10,535 nucleotides of DNA. Source: Actinomycetota bacterium (GTDB lineage: Bacteria; Actinomycetota; Actinomycetes; Nanopelagicales; Nanopelagicaceae). The DNA is taken from contig CANLAC010000037.1 of the NCBI GenBank assembly GCA_947488645.1, positions 1 to 10,535 of the forward strand. The letters run 5' to 3'. Made by a program: the position numbers and the translations under genes. This document shows positions 6,597 to 10,535 of the stretch, piece after piece (positions within the stretch are counted from its first letter, which is position 1; every line of letters begins with the position of its first letter). Under the pieces are notes generated by a model. That model was not told the origin of the DNA, did no database searches, and saw only the letters and a program-made list of their open reading frames with translations.

Positions 6597-8895
6597 GAAT
6601 CACCATAGATCCCTCTTCTTCACCAACCATGCCTTCGGCACGCAGTTGAGAACCAACTTCAAGACCTGCAATGTCACGACGACCTAAGAAGTGCAGTGAA
6701 ACTCCACCTGATTCATCCCAGATCTCAACTTCAAGAGTTGGGGCAGATCCGCGAGGTGCTGTTTTAATAGATGTCACGCGGCCTTGTACCTGAGCGCGCT
6801 TTCGCCACTCGATGTTGCCGATAGGTGTCACATTTTCTGCGTAGTGACTTACGGGTTCAAGGTTTACTGGAGGAGCCTTTTTAATCGGCTTAGGCGCAAC
6901 TGCGGCAGAGGTAACTTTTTCAGTCGTAAGTAGATTTTTTCCAGATGTAATGCGGTCTACATCGAAAGGAACAATCGTTGCAACAACTCGTGGGAGTTGT
7001 GAAATAGGTGCTGCAATTTCTTCGGCGGTTTGATCATGAAGCAATCGTCCTAAGAATCCAGAGTATGCACGACGTGGAAGTAGGAGAGTTAGTTCAAGGT
7101 CTGGCTTTTCAGTCATTCGGATTGCATAATCCAAGGCAGAGTTAGCAAGACGACGGTCAGGACAGTCGATTAATTCAAGCGTCACATCATCTAGTGCATC
7201 TGAGGCCGCCCATGCCTTTTGGATTGCTTCAGCACGACGATCATCTATAACAAAGTGAACGGCAGATAAATTACGTGGTTTTAAACTTCGCGCATATCGA
7301 ATCGCACCAACAGTTGCAATATCGACGTTATCAACTAGAACAGTCACATCATGGCGGGCAATTGATGTAGCACGCTCTTGATGTTGCTTGACCGCTAATG
7401 CTTCTTGTTCACGTGTGTACTGACGTCGCAAGCGCAAGAAAGAGATAACCATTATTGGCGCGGTTACCAAAACCAGCCAGGCACCTTCAGTGAACTTAAC
7501 AACTGAGAAAATAACTACGACAAGTAAAGAAACACTTCCAGCTAAACCATTGATAAACACCTTTGCACGCCATGCTCCAGTCTTGTGGCGAAGTGCGTGG
7601 CGGGTCATTCCAAAACCGGCCAATGTAAAACCTGTGAATACACCCAATGCATAGAAAGCAACTAGGTGCTCAACAGATCCTGCGGTGATTAGCACCAAGA
7701 AGATGCCACCACCAGCTAGAAGCAGGATTCCATTTGAGAATGCAAGACGGTGTCCACGCTTTGTTAATTGACGCGGCAAGTAACCATCTGTTGCAACAAA
7801 ATTCACCAGGATTGGGAAGGCGCTATATGTGGTGTTTGCACCAGCAAACAAAATAAGCATTGTGGCCAACTGGACCATTACGAACATAATCTGACCTACA
7901 GCGCCATCTCCCATGATTGTTTTAGCAATCTGAGAGATAACAGTTGGGGTGCCGGATTCGTAGGGAACGGCGTGAATTTTGTGGGCAAACCATGAGACAC
8001 CAAGAACTAAAGTGCCAAGCAATGTACTCATTACATACAAGGTGCGACGTGCGTTTACATGCTCTGGGGTCTTAAAGAGTGCGACACCATCAGAGATTGC
8101 TTCCAAACCAGTTAGAGATGAACCACCGTTTGCAAAAGCGCGAAGCAGAATGAAGATCGCTGCAAAGGTCAACAACCCTTGCTCTTGCCCGATTTCAACA
8201 GCACCTGGCTGGTCAACACTTAATTGAATTAATGTTCCATTGAACTGACGATATAGGCCAACAGAGAAAACAATAAACATACAACCGACGAAGAAGTAAG
8301 TAGGAAGAGCAAATGCTTTACCTGCCTCTTTTACACCGCGCAGATTGCCGTATGTAAGCAGAACAATTACAACCAAGATCATTGGGATCTTGTAATCATG
8401 GAGTGACGGGAAAGTTGAAATAATTGCTGCAACACCTGCTGCTGATTGAATTGCAACAGTCACGATGTAATCAAGGATCAAAGCAACAGCTGCAATTTGT
8501 GCAACTACGGGACCGAAATTATCACGCGAGACTATGTATGCCCCGCCAACTTTTGTATACACATTGATTACATCTCGGTATGACAAAGTAATGATGAGGA
8601 GAATGACCAATACAACAGCAGTCATTGGCATCAAGAGTGCAAAGGCTGCTAATCCAAATGCTGGAAGTAGCGCAATCAAAATCTGTTCGGATCCGTAAGC
8701 AGAAGAAGAAATACAGTCAGATGAAAGAATTCCTAATGCATAACGCTTGCTGAGGCGTTGGTGGCCCAAGGAGTGACGGTTAAGTGGATTACCCAATAAG
8801 CGGCGTTTGATTGTGTAGAAAAAAGAGTCTTTGAGGTGAGCGTGATCCTTTAAAACTTCTGGAACTGGCGCATCATCGGTCCACGACTTAGGCAC
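6568..8895 (-). CDS. KimA-like potassium permease with USP-like domain and C-terminal OB-fold fusion
   Basis: This 775-residue membrane protein resembles the Bacillus KimA K+/H+ symporter (KUP family, APC superfamily) through residue about 645. Shared marks are KRRLLGNPL, LSSD-SS-AYGSEQILI (D60, Y67), GGAYIVSRDN, DYIVTVA (T146), SLTGLEAISDG (T262, E265), ANTTYSAFP and VAFYALGVF. D60, Y67, T146, T262 and E265 match recalled KimA ion-site residues D36, Y43, T121, T230 and E233. KimA Ser125 corresponds to Gln150. About 12 membrane helices span 55-490; residues 512-645 form a universal-stress-like cytosolic domain as in KimA, which has about 607 residues. A Pro/Ala/Lys-rich linker (about 655-687) then leads to an OB-fold (688-775). 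That domain resembles a separate small actinobacterial protein encoded near Trk/APC-permease genes. The GTG start is supported by AAGGAG six bases upstream. Potassium uptake is inferred from KimA similarity; amino-acid transport is the alternative. Confidence 0.88.
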   Translation of the reverse strand: MPKSWTDDAPVPEVLKDHAHLKDSFFYTIKRRLLGNPLNRHSLGHQRLSKRYALGILSSDCISSSAYGSEQILIALLPAFGLAAFALLMPMTAVVLVILLIITLSYRDVINVYTKVGGAYIVSRDNFGPVVAQIAAVALILDYIVTVAIQSAAGVAAIISTFPSLHDYKIPMILVVIVLLTYGNLRGVKEAGKAFALPTYFFVGCMFIVFSVGLYRQFNGTLIQLSVDQPGAVEIGQEQGLLTFAAIFILLRAFANGGSSLTGLEAISDGVALFKTPEHVNARRTLYVMSTLLGTLVLGVSWFAHKIHAVPYESGTPTVISQIAKTIMGDGAVGQIMFVMVQLATMLILFAGANTTYSAFPILVNFVATDGYLPRQLTKRGHRLAFSNGILLLAGGGIFLVLITAGSVEHLVAFYALGVFTGFTLAGFGMTRHALRHKTGAWRAKVFINGLAGSVSLLVVVIFSVVKFTEGAWLVLVTAPIMVISFLRLRRQYTREQEALAVKQHQERATSIARHDVTVLVDNVDIATVGAIRYARSLKPRNLSAVHFVIDDRRAEAIQKAWAASDALDDVTLELIDCPDRRLANSALDYAIRMTEKPDLELTLLLPRRAYSGFLGRLLHDQTAEEIAAPISQLPRVVATIVPFDVDRITSGKNLLTTEKVTSAAVAPKPIKKAPPVNLEPVSHYAENVTPIGNIEWRKRAQVQGRVTSIKTAPRGSAPTLEVEIWDESGGVSLHFLGRRDIAGLEVGSQLRAEGMVGEEEGSMVILNPSYELLV
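6571..6834 (-). other. OB-fold domain fused to the permease C-terminus
   Basis: This segment encodes residues 688-775 of the permease gene, in the same uninterrupted frame. It reads as a five-strand OB-fold: TPIGNI entry, RAQVQGRVTSIKTAPRG strands 1-2, PTLEVEIWDESGGVSLHFLGRR (strand, turn, strand with the LGRR mark), IAGLEVGSQLRAEGMV, and a closing ILNPSYELL. The actinobacterial 'OB-fold nucleic acid binding domain' protein has the same order, including TPI, WLGRR-I-GI-PG and NP-YEL. In the relatives I know, it is its own gene. Its ligand is unknown. It would lie in the cytoplasm after the USP-like domain. Confidence 0.8.
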
Positions 8896-8901
8896 TCAAA
8901 A

Positions 8902-8907
8902 CTCCTT
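8902..8907 (-). promoter_or_regulatory. Strong Shine-Dalgarno site of the KimA-like permease gene
   Basis: AAGGAG on the reverse strand is separated by six bases from the GTG at 8895. It decides the GTG start and shows that this message has a 5' leader, unlike the neighbouring starts at 8999 and 5553, which have none. The promoter itself is not clear; the AT-rich stretch at about 8920-8942 is the likely place. Confidence 0.75.
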
Positions 8908-8910
8908 TTT

Positions 8911-8927
8911 ATTGCATTTACTGCAAT
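8911..8927. repeat. 17-base inverted repeat in the permease/SSADH intergenic region
   Basis: ATTGCA, a five-base centre (TTTAC), then TGCAAT form perfect six-base arms. The repeat lies in the permease leader, just upstream of its Shine-Dalgarno site, and 36 bases before the -35 of the divergent SSADH promoter. The size and position fit a dimeric repressor operator, but chance in AT-rich DNA is possible. No regulator gene is in the window. Confidence 0.35.
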
Positions 8928-8962
8928 TTAATAAGTATCACTCTACCTCAGCCCGCACAATC

Positions 8963-8991
8963 TTCACTGTTTTAGGCGTAAAGCGTATGCT
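8963..8991 (+). promoter_or_regulatory. Probable leaderless promoter of the SSADH gene
   Basis: TTCACT (8963-8968) and TATGCT (8986-8991) are separated by exactly 17 bases. The -10 ends seven bases before the ATG at 8999, and no Shine-Dalgarno sequence precedes that ATG. Transcription would start at or beside the start codon. This also argues against the in-frame start codons at 8912 and 8987, which lie upstream of or inside the promoter. Confidence 0.55.
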
Positions 8992-8998
8992 TCGGGCT

Positions 8999-10417
8999 AT
9001 GCATACACAGTTATATATCGATGGCCAATGGGTTGATGGAATTGGCAAGTTGCCTGTTTACGATCCAAGCGACGGTTCAGTAATTGCCGAAGTAGCCCTA
9101 TCCGGAGATGCACAATGTGAAGCGGCAATAACAGCTGCCACTGCTGCAGCAAAAGCATGGGCAAAGACTGCTCCTAGATATCGCTCAGAGATTTTACGTA
9201 AAGCATTTGAGTTAATGACTGCAGAAAATGAAGTGATTGCAACATTGATTTCCCGCGAAAACGGAAAAGCGATGCCAGATGCTCGCGGTGAAGCTACATA
9301 TGCCGCCGAATTCTTCCGTTGGTTTGCAGAAGAAACAGTTCGCACACCAGGTGATTTCCGTAAATCTCCATCGGGAGATAAGCGCATCCTTGTCTCACAC
9401 GAGCCAATTGGTCTTTCTATTCTGATTACACCGTGGAACTTCCCAGCCGGAATGGCCACACGCAAGATCGGTCCAGCAGTTGCTGCTGGTTGCACAATGA
9501 TTTTAAAGCCGGCTAGTGAAACACCACTGACCGCGATGTACATCGTTGATCTAATGGAGCGCGCAGGGTTGCCAAAGGGAGTTCTTAATTTAATTCTTCC
9601 AGAGAAAACAGGTGCTGCAATTTCAAAGATGCTGCATGATCCACGTGTTAAGAACCTTTCATTTACTGGTTCAACTGAAGTTGGTCGCATCCTTCTAAAG
9701 GAAGCCGCAGACCGCGTCATTCGCTGCTCTATGGAGCTTGGTGGTAATGCACAAGTTGTCATTCACGATGATGCAGATCTAGCGGTAACTATTCCACAGC
9801 TCTCCCTTGCAAAAATGCGCAATGGTGGTGCTGCCTGCACATCAGCAAACCGCATCTTTGTTCAACGAGGTATTGCAGATAAGTTCATTGCAGAGATGAC
9901 TAAGTCCATGAGCTCATATGTAATGGGTCGCGGAACTGATGCCACAACGACACTTGGCGCTTATGTTTCAATGAAAGAGCGCAACAAGATTGCTGACATA
10001 GTTGATGAATCAATTGCAGCTGGTGCAAAGGTTGAAGTTGGTGGAGTTAAGCCAGAAGGTAATGGCGCTTTCTACCCAGCAACGGTGTTAGTTGTTAAAA
10101 AAGATAACCCAATCCTGCTCCATGAAATCTTTGGACCAGTTGCACCAATTGTTATCTTTGATACCGATGAAGAAGGAATTGAATTGGCGAACGACACCGA
10201 ATTCGGTCTTATTAGCTATGTCTTCTCTTCTAACCTGACTCGCGCACTGCGCACAGCAGAGGCGATGGAATCAGGAATGGTTGCAATCAATAAGGGTGTT
10301 ATCTCAGATCCAGCAGCACCATTTGGTGGCGTGAAGCAATCAGGGTTGGGCCGCGAAGGTGGCTTTGATGGAATTCATGAGTTCTTGCAGACCAAGTTCA
10401 TTGGTGTAGAGATCTAA
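8999..10417 (+). CDS. gabD: NAD(P)-dependent succinate-semialdehyde dehydrogenase
   Basis: This 472-residue soluble aldehyde dehydrogenase oxidises succinate semialdehyde to succinate, the last step of GABA (and putrescine) breakdown into the TCA cycle. Catalytic residues are N147 in TPWNFP, K170 in LKPAS, E246 in MELGGN, nucleophile C280 in GGAACTSANR, and E376 in HEIFGP; the cofactor loop is TGSTEVG. Substrate specificity is supported by R115 (FAEETVR), R274 (KMRNGG) and S436 (GVISDPAAPFGG). These align with the succinate-semialdehyde carboxylate-binding Arg213, Arg334 and Ser498 of the human enzyme. Only one cysteine lies in the active-site loop, so the disulfide redox switch of the human enzyme is absent. 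An open frame extends back to 8912, but family alignment (LYIDGQW near the N-terminus) and the promoter favour the ATG at 8999. No aminotransferase (gabT) is adjacent. The family is certain and the substrate probable. Confidence 0.92.
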   Translation: MHTQLYIDGQWVDGIGKLPVYDPSDGSVIAEVALSGDAQCEAAITAATAAAKAWAKTAPRYRSEILRKAFELMTAENEVIATLISRENGKAMPDARGEATYAAEFFRWFAEETVRTPGDFRKSPSGDKRILVSHEPIGLSILITPWNFPAGMATRKIGPAVAAGCTMILKPASETPLTAMYIVDLMERAGLPKGVLNLILPEKTGAAISKMLHDPRVKNLSFTGSTEVGRILLKEAADRVIRCSMELGGNAQVVIHDDADLAVTIPQLSLAKMRNGGAACTSANRIFVQRGIADKFIAEMTKSMSSYVMGRGTDATTTLGAYVSMKERNKIADIVDESIAAGAKVEVGGVKPEGNGAFYPATVLVVKKDNPILLHEIFGPVAPIVIFDTDEEGIELANDTEFGLISYVFSSNLTRALRTAEAMESGMVAINKGVISDPAAPFGGVKQSGLGREGGFDGIHEFLQTKFIGVEI

Positions 10418-10419
10418 CC

Positions 10420-10448
10420 TGCTTACAAAGCACGCAGTTTTGTAAGCA
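10420..10448 (+). terminator. Hairpin terminator after the SSADH gene
   Basis: TGCTTACAAA (10420-10429) and TTTGTAAGCA (10439-10448) are perfect ten-base arms. A further G-T and C-G pair can close a five-base loop. The stem starts two bases after the SSADH stop and is followed on the forward strand by TTTCTC, a short T-rich tail. The stem is AT-rich, so strength is uncertain. No T-run follows on the reverse strand. The hairpin overlaps the last codons of the reverse-strand partial frame. Confidence 0.6.
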
Positions 10449-10535
10449 TTTCTCTATCAGTTGTTCTGATTTTCTTCATCAATCCAACAAATAGATTTTG
10501 TCCATTAGCGTAATAAGCAATCGTGTAAAAAGGTT
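10423..10535 (-). CDS. Partial unidentified reverse-strand gene (3' end only)
   Basis: An open frame enters from the right edge and ends at a TAA (10425-10423), giving the last 36 residues of a protein, ending ...KKIRTTDREMLTKLRAL. The other two reverse frames are closed by stops. Three things make it a plausible gene: the fully coding layout of the window, convergence with SSADH, and a composition that is hydrophobic (FYTIAYYANGQNLFVGL) and then basic. The GLMKKIRTT-REM ending recalls the C-terminus of RelE/HigB-like proteins only faintly; I do not assign it. The terminator hairpin covers its last codons. Confidence 0.4.
   Translation of the reverse strand, partial: PFYTIAYYANGQNLFVGLMKKIRTTDREMLTKLRAL

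Noticed and set aside
6597..6640. tRNA-Ser gene after tadA
   Set aside because: The bases after tadA are coding for the OB-fold on the reverse strand; no tRNA cloverleaf was found.
8896..8960. c-di-AMP (ydaO-type) riboswitch upstream of the KimA-like gene
   Set aside because: KimA in Bacillus is controlled this way, but the gap is only 103 bases, the probable leader is shorter, and no riboswitch-like multi-stem structure was seen.
8912..8998. 29-residue N-terminal extension of the SSADH gene
   Set aside because: The extension has no family match and covers the probable promoter and the palindrome; the ATG at 8999 matches the family N-terminus.
9058..9762. 234-residue reverse-strand open frame inside the SSADH gene
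   Set aside because: It lies fully antisense to conserved catalytic motifs and has no recognisable domain; its length comes from the codon bias of the true gene.
1..10535. CRISPR array, mobile element, phage or defence island
   Set aside because: No direct-repeat arrays, transposase or integrase motifs, or target-site duplications were seen; composition is even throughout.

Overview
The window looks like a chromosomal segment of a small-genome, moderately low-GC actinobacterium. Freshwater Nanopelagicales (the acI group) would fit well, but that placement is an inference from gene content and compactness, not from a marker gene. Three things point this way. First, there is a TadA-associated protein of a family known from Actinobacteria, next to tadA. 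Second, the ABC-F, KimA-like permease and OB-fold sequences are of actinobacterial type. Third, packing is extreme: only about 14, 54 and 103 bases lie between genes over 10.5 kb, five gene junctions overlap, and several starts look leaderless.

Layout. Bases 1-1502 hold the 3' part of a Uup-like ABC-F ATPase (start outside the window). Bases 1517-2988 hold two coupled membrane genes, a YqhA/UPF0114 protein and a tandem-DUF606 (YdcZ-like) DMT exporter. They converge, with a 53-bp overlap, on a reverse-strand operon running from 5553 down to 2936: uracil phosphoribosyltransferase (upp), an ACT-domain malic enzyme, and a DedA membrane protein, with 0 and -4 base junctions. Divergent from upp is a forward pair, the TadA-associated protein and tadA (5608-6596), overlapping by 4 bases. 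tadA converges, with a 29-bp overlap, on a large reverse-strand gene (8895-6568) encoding a KimA-like potassium permease with a cytosolic universal-stress-like domain and, unusually, a C-terminal OB-fold domain. Divergent from that permease is a succinate-semialdehyde dehydrogenase (8999-10417), followed by a hairpin terminator. The terminator overlaps the 3' end of a reverse-strand reading frame that leaves the window.

Functionally this is mostly housekeeping: wobble-inosine formation (TadA plus partner), pyrimidine salvage (Upp), C4/pyruvate metabolism (malic enzyme, SSADH), potassium uptake, and membrane-lipid or small-molecule export (DedA, DMT). No mobile element, CRISPR array, phage gene, rRNA or tRNA was seen. 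The one architecture that stands out is the transporter fused to an OB-fold domain. In other actinobacteria I know that OB-fold protein as a separate small gene near Trk/APC-permease genes. The other observations are regulatory or structural and modest.
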